This document shows positions 20,408 through 31,892 of a DNA stretch of 64,000 nucleotides, piece after piece; position 1 is the stretch's first letter, and each line of letters starts with the position of its first letter. Below the pieces are notes generated by a model. It worked only from the letters and a program-made list of their open reading frames with translations, was not told the DNA's origin and did no database searches. A program made the translations under genes and the position numbers. The stretch comes from Strigamia acuminata (Eukaryota; Arthropoda; Chilopoda; Geophilomorpha; Linotaeniidae): assembly GCA_949358305.1 (NCBI GenBank), contig OX442318.1, forward strand, positions 12,506,517 to 12,570,516. Reading direction: 5' to 3'.

Positions 20408-22853
20408 TTATGCAGGAATGACAGCTAAATGAGGAAGAATGTAATTCGCAATAACAGTGACATTGCTATGCCAATCAGCATGGCGCACACCAGGGACAGT
20501 ATATCGTGTAATTGCACCTCGTTTGTCCAGTGTTTGAAGGCAAATGGAGTCATTTGTATAAATCTAAAAAATAAAATAAATGTTAGATTAAAATTGTTGA
20601 AAAAAATACTTTTAAAACGTATAATGAACACAAGTTCCAGAAGGTTTTCATATGTTTCATGTTTTCATTAATCGCTTACCCATTGCTGTTCCATGTCTGT
20701 TATGTTTCCATTAGCATCATCGTAGCCAAACAGCCTTAAAAAGAAAAGGAAATTTAAACTATTGCGTGAATTTAATATCCTGGATCTTGACCCTTGACTG
20801 AAAACCCAAGGAAAATCTTTTTTTTCAACTACCGGTAGGTAATCCTTTTACTGGTGTCACTTACCACTTACATATTAAACATTTTTCCAAACCATTGCGT
20901 TGGGAAATGCACAGAGACACTCAAATTCCCTAGACAACCTGAATAATAAGCAATAGACTTAGTGTCTTGTATATTTCGTAGTTGTTTTCATCGTGTGTGT
21001 TGCGTCCAGCCCCTCGTGACCCTCCCCTCAACCCGGGTTAAGAAGTGCCGATTTAATCTAAACATGTTCTTACGCTGATTGCCACGGTACAACCACACCG
21101 TCGTCTGGACCTCCAATCAGCACCAATTGGCCCAATTTGCACATAGCATTTTTAAATTCTGCAAAATATAAAGTGATGTATAAAATTTAAAAAAGAGAAA
21201 AGAAAAAAGTTTTACGTTGAGTTTTGGCATGAGGATATTCATTGTTTATAGTTGCCAGAAAACGCCCTTCTGTTTTATATCTATTCATATCTTTTGGATC
21301 TATAAACGCAATAATAATTAGTTTTGTGGAAATAAAAATGAATTTTACAATTTTTAATGTTTTTTACCCTTCCAAAAACCACCAACCGAACCCCTGAAAT
21401 AAATAATTCTATGTTAAACTGCGGTTTATCTTTATTAGTTTTATTCAAAAGTCTGTTTTTTTTGGTTCTTTTTAGACTTCTAAACTCTATGTTTAGAAAG
21501 TCTCATGAAACGGTTCTTTCTGTTCGTCCGTCCGTCCGTCCGTCCGTCCGTTGGCATCCATATCTCAAAATCTGTAGCAGGTGGAGACAAACGGATAACG
21601 GCAATAAATTCAGCGTACCTGAATTAGTATCCTCGGAACTTTTCGCAATTTTCCGACCTCCGGTTGAATTAATAAACCGGTTTTAGTGCACTTTTAGCGG
21701 TGTATTCCATGAAAATTACGGAAATGACGTCATCATGGCGACGTCATTTCCGTAATTTTCATGGAATAGACTTGGGACAGACGGAAAACGGAAAACGAGA
21801 AACGGGAAATTATAACGACGGAAATGCGAAGCTAGTGAAACGTTCGTTGTACGCGATTGGTTTACATCCCGGCGCCGGCGTATTACGCGAATTTGGCGGC
21901 GTTCTGGGCGAAGAAGCTTTTGAAATTATAAATTTGAATGATTTAATTGCGAAATTGGTTGTTTTGTGTCATTAATTTATTATTATTAATTTTTTAATTA
22001 GGGGCAGGGTTTAGAAGTCTCATGTGTAATGCTTCCCTGCATTACAAATCCCTGCTTGTTTTGAATTAGTTTTTCTGCAGACTTAAACTCAAATATTGCA
22101 AAGTGTTTTACTGAAATGTTTGCACGTTAACTTACGAATATTTTTCTTCATTTCCCATATTAAACTTTGAGTTGGGGACATAAAACGCTAGAAAAACTTT
22201 TTTTAAACAACTTGATCATCTAACTGCTTTTTTGATTAATTGCTTAATGGAGCAGAAAACATTTCCCAGCTCTATTACCTCCGTGAAAACCATTCTGTGG
22301 TGACGATAGCGATATAAATCGTTCCACCGTATGGTTTGGCATTAATTCAAGAACCCCACGTGCAATCAGACCACCTGAAACAAAAGCAACATTAATTTTG
22401 ACCATTCACTGAATCTCCAAACATGTAAAGCTACCCTGAGAATATCCAATGAGATTAATCGGGCCAGGGTTGGCTTCCATGAACTCTTGAAGTCTGTCAT
22501 AAAACCCCGAGACTTGACGCCACATTGGAAGAAAACTTTCCATTCCGAACCAGAGTTCGATAACGTCGACCCTGGACGGTGGTGATGTCTAGAAATAAAG
22601 AACAATGTATCAATTACCTTACCAATGACTGGACCTTCCATTATTTCTGTAAACCGGAACTTTCAATTTAGTATCGAAACATAAGCTTAGTAACTGTATC
22701 TATACTTACTGATCTTTCAATTGTGTCCTTTAAAATCATCATCCGATCATTGTCATTAAACATAATGCCATGAATAATTGCAGTCGGTCTGTATACTGAA
22801 GTGCAAGCACTTAGCCATAAGAGGATAACTGTTATTTGAAATACGGCGTTCAT
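20408..22853 (-). CDS. Ppt2: Palmitoyl-protein thioesterase 2-like (nine exons)
   Basis: Lysosomal alpha/beta-hydrolase that cleaves thioester-linked acyl chains. Minus-strand exons: 22710-22853, 22435-22588, 22279-22374, 22136-22187, 21368-21393 (26-nt microexon), 21216-21299, 21074-21158, ~20679-20734, 20408-20563; phases agree across them, giving about 283 residues, usual for PPT2. The start Met begins a signal peptide (MNAVFQITVILLWLSACTS) for entry to the secretory pathway. Then come YRPTAIIHG, the nucleophile elbow LIGYSQGG (Ser nucleophile), FISLSSPQNGFHG, FWKDP, LVLIGGPDDGVVVPW (Asp) and PGVRHADWHSN (His), so the Ser-Asp-His triad is present. The length of the 55/56-nt exon is uncertain by one base. 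An intron of ~740 bp between exons 4 and 5 contains repeats and a perfect palindrome. It appears to be a functional housekeeping gene inside the NLR array, transcribed against it. Confidence 0.85.
21430..22075. repeat. Repeat insertion in PPT2-like intron 4, with (GTCC)n run
   Basis: The sequence between the two exons contains a CCGTCCGTCCGTCC microsatellite at about 21527-21551, a following GGCATCCATATCTCAAAATC block typical of dispersed repeats, and a GTTTAGAAGTCTCATG word near 22008 that recurs partly as TTTAGAAAGTCTCATG near 21490. An ORF at 21700-21975 starts inside a palindrome and has no recognisable product. Confidence 0.35.
21703..21768. repeat. Perfect 29-bp palindrome with CRE core
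   Basis: Arms 21703-21731 and 21740-21768 are exact reverse complements separated by the 8-nt spacer ATCATGGC. The left arm runs into TGACGTCA, the consensus CREB/ATF site. It would form a stable hairpin as RNA or cruciform DNA. Confidence 0.9.
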
Positions 22854-23719
22854 ATTTTAAATTACAATCAGTTTGTTCGGGAATCAAGATCAATGGTTTC
22901 CAAAAACAGTAACCAATGTTTTTGTAATGCAAGCATTGACTGTATAACTCCAAAATTCCTCTTTAAGCACAGCTCTAGTATATGCTTATAATTCTGTGTT
23001 CCACATCCTCTGCTATTTTGTTGTTGACGGAGTTATATAAGTTGTGCTTTCATGTAAAATTATAATTCCAATATTTGTTATGTAATTTCCTTCCCTTTTG
23101 TATTGGTAACGCTTTGAATAAATCAGAAAGTCATGCATTTATTTCCACCCAACTGTATAACATTACATTTCTCAAAGAAAACACAAAATTGTGGCTGCGG
23201 TTCGACTGAGGATTGCGTGTGTAAATACCTGTTTGTTAATTGAAAATATTTCTATACACACCTTCTAAGTTTTAACCATGTAAAACAATAAAACAAAATG
23301 AAACAAAAATAACCGAGCGGTCATTGCGCAAGCATGTAATCGTCTTTTCCGCCTACATGGAATTAAATTTAATCATATTGCAGCTGCCATACACAAAAAT
23401 AAATATTCCAAGTTATCGAGACTAGATTTATCATCATTTTCATAGCTCAAAACACATGAGAATTACTCCAAGGCTGCCATTTTGATGATCAAATAATATG
23501 GTTCCTGTTCTGGATCAAGATTTTGCCATTCACATTCTGATTGGTTCGTTATTCTACTTAATATAAGTGTGAACACATTTGCATTACCTTGTAATTACCT
23601 TAATTTACTTCAAGTGGGAACCCACCTTGGTAAATCACAGTTAAAGCAAAAGTTTATTAAACTCTGGACAAGGTTCGGACAAAGCCTTAGATTTTCTTGT
23701 GAGAAATTAAATATTGATT
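22854..23719. other. Spacer upstream of PPT2-like gene, nothing recognised
   Basis: AT-rich single-copy-looking sequence. It must contain the PPT2-like promoter (minus strand), but I see no clear TATA or initiator. Stop-dense in all frames read. Confidence 0.4.
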
Positions 23720-24628
23720 AATCAAATGATATTAAAATAAAAATATTTTGATTTCCTGTTTCCAAACTACTTCCGTTTGATAAAGAATAACGATAACATG
23801 AAAATTCCTTCTGCAAGCTGAGCCTTACAAATCCTGTTTTGACCAAAATAAGGCGTAATGTTTCAATGTACAGAATTAAAATGAAACAACAAACTGGCAA
23901 CACACAGTAATACGTAAGTTATTTCAAACTTTTGTTTAACCACTTTGAAACTTCACATTGTTGTTGCTGGGAGCTTACACGCAACAAAAGCATGTCACAC
24001 TTTGAACAATGCAAGGATACGTTAACAATCGGATGAAATAGTGACGGTTGATGTAGTCCTACGTTGTAGGGTGCAGCACAACAAAGGTGAACAAAGGTGA
24101 GTCCAGACCAATTTCTATGTTGTGGCAAATGTGCCAAAAACAGGCAGCCATCTTTGTTCAATGACATGCATTAGGCAAGTGGTTTCAAAACCTGGTTTTG
24201 AGATTACATGACATGTGTCACCTGTGTTTACAACCATCAAATACCATTAAATACCATTAAAGTACAAATCTTAATGTAAACAAATGTACAAATGTTAAAT
24301 TAACACATAAATGAACAACAAATCATATTACAGCATTTAAGGACAACTTGTAATCAAATTGATAACAACTTAGGGATAAAACAAACTTATTAAACCTATT
24401 GACCTACAGTATAATGCCAAATGCATAGACACTTGCACACACAGACAATGCACACTTCAATATGTCAACGCAGAGATCAAACAGAGATTGAAGAGAATGC
24501 ATCACTCATTGTATGTGAATGTGAGTGTTTGCATACGAAAGCACATGCTAAACTAAACACATTTCTAAGTATGGGTAATAGATCCAGTACAAAAGAAAAC
24601 CATATGGGCAGTGGAACTGTTCTTATTA
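23720..24628 (+). pseudogene. Relic of a ninth NLR copy: leader exon and truncated first exon
   Basis: About 23738-23913 matches leader exon M3 of the NLR genes (TTTTGATTTCCTG, TTGATAAAGAATAACGATAACATG, TTCTGCAAGCTGAG, AACTGGCAACA) and ends in a GTAAGT donor at 23914. Downstream, ATG at 24571 sits in ACATTTCTAAGTATGGG, the degraded family start context, and opens an MGNRSSTKENH...GSGTV reading like the NLR3 first exon. The match stops at about 24628, where sequence homologous to the far-upstream region of NLR3 begins. The splice acceptor before the ATG is not recognisable. No NACHT exon follows, so the rest was deleted when NLR3 was placed here. Confidence 0.65.
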
Positions 24629-25550
24629 CATCCTCTAGCAAAGACAAAATAAATTACAAGTTTATTGAATTCTAGAAAAAGTTCAAACAAAGTCTTAGAT
24701 TTTCTTGTCTGAAGAGAAATACGGAATATTTATTAATCAAATAATATTAAAATGAAAATGTTTTGATTTCCTGCAACAGGCCTGCTTCCGCTTGATAACG
24801 AATGAAGATAACATGAAATTTCCTCCTGCAAGCTGGGTCACAAAAATCCTGTTCTGAACAAAACAAGATGTGCAGTTCAGTGTCTGGATTTTAATGAAAA
24901 ACGACCAGGATCAATAAATTTGCAACAGAGTAAGTAAGTTACTAGCAGTCTCTCGCGGACAGCTGCTAATCAGTGAAATATAACGACCTAACTCACTGTT
25001 GTGAGTTGAAAGTTAGGACACGGATTGGCTCTGCCCAAAACGTTTGCTATTAGTATACTCGTAGTGATGAATGATGATTAGTGTTATTGATGATGACGAC
25101 AATGGTGCATTATGAGTGGAATGTTTATTTAAAAAATAAATCTTGTATAAATGATTCCATTATAAACCTGATTACAGCTCAACTGCAAGGCCCTAGTCGG
25201 GTGCTAAGCTTGCTTAAGGTTTTTTCATTAAAATAAATCATTTCAAAGTTTAAAATTTCGGTCACGTGACTGCGGACAAGCTTAGGCTCCGCTCAAAAGT
25301 CTGATATTAGTATATAGATATAGTGATTCCATATACTACAGAAAAGTGTATACAAAAAAATGTTTTTGAGTGTATACGATTATTTTAGTATCCAAGGGAG
25401 CTTATTTATATTGTATCATTGTAATAAACAATCGCTTTCTTTTCCATTGTCTCAATCCTGTAAAGAAGTGCCTAAAAGTATTATTCATCCTTAATACGCA
25501 TCACTTACACAAGAATACATTATTATTTTGCAGATAGTGCATTTGTAACG
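24629..25550 (+). promoter_or_regulatory. NLR3 upstream and leader region
   Basis: Begins at the junction with the relic copy. The M3 leader exon has GATA sites, an intact kappaB-like GAAATTTCC near 24818 and initiator-like TCAGT at 24877-24881. Leader intron 24934-25533. This intron carries an insertion shared with the NLR7 leader intron (AACGACCTAACYCACYGTTGTGAG and GGTCACGTGACTGCGGACA blocks), pointing to common descent of the two leaders. No M1 or M2 module is present in this copy. Confidence 0.6.
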
Positions 25551-28500
25551 ATGGGTAACAGAAGCAGTAAGAAAAAAAGAAAAGCCGAAAAGCAAAATAC
25601 AGAAAAGGAAAATACAGAAAAGGAAAATACAGAAAAGCACGTTGGAAGTGGAACCGTTCCTATACAAATTCACGATGTAAAAAATGTTACATTCACAGTG
25701 CAAACACACGTGATCAATTCATCTACACCGACAGCAGACGGAGGAGGTTAGTACTGTTTTCAATCATCTTGAGGAAATTACATGAGCATTAAAATTAAAT
25801 AAATAAAATTTTACAGCAACTACTAGCAAGCATGAAGCGAATATCACTCTATGTTGCCGAATGATTGACAACGAACTACAGTGCGATGCTTTCAAAAAGA
25901 AGCTGAAACGATACTACGCTGCTTCTTTAGCTCTACCCAATGTTGCCTGGGTAACCACCGGACAGGATTTGTCGTTTGTTGAACATTACGCGAGACTACA
26001 ACTCACGGAGTCGAACGAAGCAGTAGAATTGGAAGAAATCTTCAAGCCGAAAAATAATAAAAATCCTCTCCGAATACTGATCGAAGCGCAACCCGGGTAC
26101 GGAAAAACAACCCTGGCGACCAAGCTGGCATTCGATTGGGCGACGAACAAAGAATACATCAATTTCAAATTAGCTTTCTTTATACCGTTACGAGAGATTC
26201 AACAACGAAGCTTTGAAGATGTAATTGTGCAAACCGCAATCAACTGCGGTTTTAAGGATAGTAGCGATGTTATTCAAATGATAAATCGTCACGAGAAAGA
26301 AACACTGTTGATTCTAGACGGCTTAGATGAACTCTTGCTGGATGAAAGAAGAGAAATTATGAAAATACTTTTCTGGCAGCTGTTCACTGAAGTAACTGTG
26401 GTGGTGACGTCTAGAACGGGATTATTCGAGATAACTAAGGAAGAGCAAAGTGAATTGTTCGGATCCAAGTCCATGCGCAAAAACTTTAGTGATAAGAAAA
26501 TCTGCATATTAGGCATACAAAGTGAAGATGATAAACTCAAATTTTTATGTAAATTTATTCCAACTGAAACAGTCGATCAAATTCATAAGGTAATATCATC
26601 GCAACTCACAATCTTTGATTCACCGTTACTTCTAATGGTGCTACCAGTAATATTTGAACACGACAGAAACATGGCGCAATTCACAACGAAAACAGACGTT
26701 TATAAAAACCTGTTCAATTCTCTTGTGAAGCACAGTTGTGCAAAACGGGGACTAGATATCGACAGTGATTTCGACCTGTTTAGTTTCGACTCATCACCCA
26801 ACAAATATCAGGAACTTCTTATGAAATTTGGATCATTGTCATTTGTAAAAGCATCCAGAAATAATTTGAAGTTTGAAAGCGACGATTTGACCAACGAAAT
26901 TTATAACCTCGGCTTTCTACAACACCACAGACAAATGACATGTTTTACATCAACGAGTTATTACGGACCATTCCACTTGTCAATTTTAGAATTTGCCGCA
27001 GCGTTTTCTGTTTGGGGAGACTTCAAATTGCGGGAGGCAGCAGCCACGGAAACGTCTTTTGCACCAATTGTTGTCAGTCCTTTCGCAGAAATGGCTTTTG
27101 CACTAATTGTCAGTCATTTCGTAGAAACTGAAGGAACATCTCTAATTATGCCTTTTGTCGCAAACTTGTCCTCAAATAATTTGGACCAGTTGTTGTGCCG
27201 ACTTTATCCATATAGGTACTGGTTTCAATGCTCTCTTAGGTGTACCGTACGCTTCTTCTCGGAATGTTCAGTGTCCACAATTTCTAAAAGTAAATATCTC
27301 AAAGAATTTATTCCACCATTCTTCCAGCTGACGAATTATATATGTAAAATTAATTCAAGTGTATGCAAAGAATTAGTCGAATGTGGAATCAAATACGAAA
27401 CAATTAAAACGATCAAAATTGGAGATGATGTGCCGCCAGAATTATTCACAAGTGAAATTGTTACTCGTTTGGAAGTAATTTTTCAAAAACATGCGATTAC
27501 GGCATGGTCAAATGTACCTTGCAAATTGCGAGAATATCTTTATGGAAATATTCCATTCTGGGGAACGTTGAATGAGTGTTTACACTTTGTGGCATCTCCA
27601 CAATTCGGATCTTGTCGTCTATCATGTTTCTATTCCACACCTGCAAAAGAATTTCTTGAATTGGCAGTGAAGGAAAAATCATTCAAAAGTATCAAATATC
27701 GTTATTTACGAATTATAATAACAAAAGATAGTGAAAAGCAAGTCGTTACAAAACTCATAGAAAATAATCAAGTTCAATTTTTGTATCTTTCCGGAAACAA
27801 AGAGTTAGACATGAGTGACTTTACTTTGGCTGCTGCTCAATCAACTTATTTGACTCACTTAGAACTCATCAACTTGACCATTGACTTAGATGGCCTTACT
27901 AATAGTGGAGCTCAGCAATACGATTATCTGTTTCTAAAAGATTGCAGTTTAACTTTCAATGACAAACATTCATTCGATAATGGAGCAATGACTGCATTCG
28001 GTTGTCATTTCAACGAAATAGATCATTTGATAAACAATTTTCCTGATTGGTCTGGGTTTGACAGTGTTCTCCATTTTAGATTCGGCATGAAAAGTGCTAA
28101 CGAATTGGTAATGATAAACAGTTCGGTTTTCAAGAACCTGCAAACATTGTGCATCAAGTTAGAAAACCCAATAGAAGATGAAGAATTAATGGCAAAGTGC
28201 ATCCATCACCTTCCAATTGTAAAACTAGTCATTCAAAAAGTTTGGGTCGTTAATTATCGGTCGAAACTATTCCAACACATGAATGATTGCTGGATGAAGG
28301 AAAAAAATTCACATTTAAAAACAATAGAGTATGCTTTTGTTGAACCGAGGAATAATGAAATGTGGGATTTAAGTGATGGGCTCTTAAGCAAGTATTGGGA
28401 TCAGGTCCATTTAATTTCATATGAATATTCATTAATTAAAATTAGCCATTTCATCCCCGCTTATAATGTATCGTATCGTATTTTGTCCGCTGAAACTATA

Positions 28501-28581
28501 GACAATGAAGCAGATACTGCTTATCACTATTATTATTTTGTGTGTAGTTTTGATGGATTATTTTCAGTAACAAGAAAATAA
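25551..28581 (+). CDS. NLR3: NACHT-LRR-type receptor with Src-like N-terminus
   Basis: Exons 25551-25746 and 25817-28581; intron 70 nt; 986 residues. The first exon starts MGNRSSKKKRKAEK: Gly-2 and Ser-6 fit the N-myristoylation consensus and are followed directly by a polybasic cluster, as in Src-type membrane anchors. A 15-bp unit repeated three times then encodes NTEKE-type repeats, followed by motif IQIHDVKNVTFTV. NACHT: Walker A EAQPGYGKTT (Lys ~162, Ala variant), Walker B LLILDGLDEL, sensor TSRTGL with Ser where most copies have Cys. About residues 485-510 include an in-frame tandem duplication (27057-27095, then 27096-27133) absent from the paralogues. The C-terminus is leucine-rich and ends FSVTRK. 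Plausibly a membrane-tethered sensor; the membrane inference comes from the motif alone. Confidence 0.88.
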
Positions 28582-29363
28582 AAAAATAATATGTATAAGG
28601 TTGATAAATCACTTAGCAATACTGTATTCTTCCTATTATAAATTAGTAATAAAATAAGTGTACGGGTAATCACTTTTCGATTTCATGAATAGTGGGAATA
28701 TAATGGGCATGCGCAAAATTTCAAACAGTGACACATGTTTAACTGGAATTTTGATAAATCGTGATCATGCTAGCTGTAGCATGATGCTCTAAATAAAATT
28801 TTACGTGAATTTAACAATGGAATGTGGCAAATTTGTTTCTATTGTTGCATCAGTTTGGCTAAACAAATACATTGTTTATCAAGTTGTAAGGAATATTAAT
28901 TATCATTTTTATATTTTTTCGTATTTGTAAGACACAGTATTTTTATAATAAAAATATAACACTGTATGTCAAAGTTAATCAATTATTGAGTAATACTGTA
29001 TACATTATTATTATGAATAAATAATAAAATAAATTGCATTAGAGTTCAATGATTTGTGGACATACTGTAAGTGTATAATGACAAAAAGAGCATTTTTAAA
29101 CTGCTTGTAGAATGTAGAATGCCTGGCCACACGTTTTAGAACATGTTGTACGATGTGTGTGACAAGATTTTATACAAGATATTTCAATGTTCTAACTAAA
29201 ATTGGAGGGTAAAAATGTAAACACCAGCACTGCAGGTAAGACGTGAAATCGCATGCCACGCAGAGAAGCCAATAAGTGATAATTTGAAGAATTGGATCGA
29301 CCCGTCCAGCCAAGTTCAAAAAGAATGTGTCGCAAACACCAAGGTTTTCCACCTTACTACTAC
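28582..29363. other. NLR3 3' flank
   Basis: Matches the NLR1 3' flank almost throughout (for example AACAATGGAATGTGGCAAAT and AACACCAGCACTGCAGGTAA blocks). No gene. Ends with CTACTAC, the left target-site copy of the next element. Confidence 0.6.
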
Positions 29364-29823
29364 CATAGTGTAAGAAGGAATAGTGGTCTCACTCTGTCAG
29401 TTCCCTAATTCGCCACGGTGGCGCTGCTTTCCACAGACAGACTACAACCACATGGAAATGCATGCTGAACTCGGTCAAAACCACTCGTTTTGATTGTTTT
29501 AAGCATCAGAAATAAAAATAATTATTTCACACATTTTTAGACGACCCAAAATTAATTTGGTAAAAAAGTTAAATAAAATTAAATTAAAAAATTTTTTAAA
29601 ATTATTTTTTAATTTTATTATTTTATTATTTTTATTTTTTTAATTTTAAATTATTTTTTTTTCAATTATTTTTATTTCTGATGCTTAAAACAATCAAAAC
29701 GAGTGGTTTTGACCGAGTTCAGCATGCATTTCCATGTGGTTGTAGTCTGTCTGTGGAAAGCAGCGCCACCGTGGCGAATTAGGGAACTGACGGAGTGAGA
29801 CCACTATCCCTTCTTACACTATG
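29364..29823. mobile_element. 460-bp foldback MITE with 7-bp target duplication
   Basis: Inverted repeats of about 155 bp start CATAGTGTAAGAAGG and end CCTTCTTACACTATG, with only a few mismatches; the centre is an AT-rich linker. CTACTAC flanks both sides (29357-29363 and 29824-29830). The paralogous NLR1 flank has a single uninterrupted CCTTACTACTACTGG near 11865, the empty site. No coding capacity. Confidence 0.85.
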
Positions 29824-29878
29824 CTACTACTGGCCATCATCACTAGTTAGGTCAAAATAATTTAATTTGAAAGTTTAA

Positions 29879-30233
29879 TGCTGGGCGCAGACATACCGCG
29901 ATTTCGCGTCGCGTCGCGATTTCGCTAGCGAAATCGCGCTGTGAATCGCGCACACATGTAGCTATTTCAGCTCTGCGATTTCAATCTTATGACGTCATTC
30001 CTTATCCGAAAAACCTGCCCGCCATTTCGGTTGAAAATGTTGCTGAAATGACGTCATTTCACACAGCTCACCGATTGGCTGCGACACGAATCGCGGGCGA
30101 AATAGTACTTGGGACAAGTACTATTTCGCAAAGTAGATTTCCAACCGGCGCGAAGGAAATGACGTTATCTGGGCATGCGCAATGGTAACGCGATCGCAAC
30201 GCGACGCGAAATCGCGGTATGTTGCGCCCAGCA
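29879..30233. mobile_element. 355-bp GC-rich MITE
   Basis: Ends TGCTGGGCGCAGACATACCGCG and its near reverse complement CGCGGTATGTTGCGCCCAGCA. It continues into CGATTTCGCGTCGCG inverted words and is far more GC-rich than its surroundings. The NLR1 flank is uninterrupted at the corresponding place (near 11915). I could not define the target duplication with confidence. Confidence 0.75.
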
Positions 30234-31892
30234 GAGCCGAAACAGTTTTTAACTGCCTGGAGTTACTAATTCGTTAAAAGATCCAAAATAAGAATAAAAC
30301 CAAAAAATAAAAAATTTCCAATCAATACTGAGTCAAAAATATATTTTTTGTTATTCATGGAATAATAGCAAGGTATTATTTTCAAAATCCCTAATCTTAA
30401 GATCATGTTAAATATTTTAAAGATAAATGAGATCACGATTCTCAGGCAAAAAAAAAAAAAAGAAGTAGAATTAATAATGCTACAGGGAGGGCTCAACTGT
30501 GATTTATTAACAATGCATCACCTGATGGGAAAAATTAAACAAAACATACTGGAACAGAACACCAAACATGCTACTCCGCCATTGTCAACACAAGCGACCT
30601 TGATTTTTGACACATGCATGGCTGGTACTACATTCGTTCAGAAGAGGACGCTGCGATTGCGCAAATTTTATCTATTGTAATTCATTTAATAAATATAGTT
30701 TTTGTTAAATATTTACACATTTTAGTAAATTTTGCACATGTCACGCTGATAAGATTAAACAAGAAAAGCAAATGCACACAGCTGCAGAGACACAACTACA
30801 GCAGTCGTGATGTCATCGAAAACCCACGCCCACTCTCACTAGAGCTGCAAAAACATAAGTAATTTGAATAATATAAATCACATAAATAATGTAAATAAAT
30901 AATAGACAAGGGACACATTATTTATTAACAATTGACAAAATTGTTTCAAAACATAGGGCCTAGTTAGTACTTGAGTTTACATCCTTGTACGATTTATGTT
31001 AAAACTGTCGTTTAAATGTAATAAATAGGAGGCGACGCCATGTTTGGTCGCCAGGGGTCGACTTGTTGACCCAAGATGTAAATGGATTGAGTCTATTTCT
31101 ATGTACAAAGGGGGGAGCAGTGAAGGAATTAGCATATCCAATGCGTCCTGTCACATCCAGTTTCCAAAGTAACTTTAATTATTTCCAAATACAATTCAAA
31201 GTTGCATTGATTTGGTGAGTAGCGTGCATTTTAATTCAGGAATGGTGAATGCTATAATTAAATGTAAACTATTAATTTCCTAAACTTGTAGTTGTCTGAC
31301 CTTGGTCTAATCTCGGTGCAAAGTCTTTCGCTTATCAGTTATCAGCGACAAAACTTGTTGCTCACAAAAGTACAAATGACAAAGCTCAAGTGTTTTGAAT
31401 GAATTTTGAACAATGATATAACTTATTATCTGTCGATTGAGATACTTGTATGTAATATACAGGATTGTGAGTGACGAACAAAAAGTACTGAATCAATTAA
31501 TTACGTATATTAATTATTCAGAAAATGTTTTTGAAATGACGTTTTTGAATATGTTTTTCTAAAACACGATTTGGATCTACATTTATGATTTAGTCGTTCC
31601 TCTAGCAAAGACAAAGTTTATTAAATTCTGGAAAAAGCTTGTACAATGTCTTAGATTTTTTTTTGTGAGAAAATAAATGTTAATTTATTAAATAATACTA
31701 AAATGAAAATGTTTTGATTTCCAGCAACAGGCCTGTTTCCGCTTGATAACGAATGAAGATAACATGAGATTTCTTCCTGCAAGCTGAGTCACAAAAATCG
31801 TGTTCTGAACAAAACAATATGTGCCGTTCAGTGTCTGATCTTTAATGAAAAACTACCATGAACGATAAACTGGCAACAGTGCATTTCTAACG
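30234..31892 (+). promoter_or_regulatory. NLR4 upstream and unspliced leader
   Basis: Starts with the end of the NLR1/NLR3-type 3' flank, then M1 with its GATA site TGATAAGA at 30747-30754, M2 CTTATCAGTTATCA at 31331-31344, and M3 with GATA sites and initiator-like TCAGT at 31828-31832. Two changes set this copy apart. The M1 donor reads ATAAGT at 30855 instead of GTAAGT. The leader intron after M3 is gone, so M3 runs directly into TGCATTTCTAACGATGG. The leader of NLR4 is therefore probably unspliced. Confidence 0.65.

Noticed and set aside
20875-20945. Extra PPT2-like exon (minus strand)
   Set aside because: It has splice-like borders, but inserting it would add a stop; the flanking exons join in phase without it and match the family.
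22621-22650. Small exon between PPT2-like exons 1 and 2
   Set aside because: A 24-nt piece with AG and GT borders introduces TAA in frame; exon 1 joins directly to exon 2 in phase 0.
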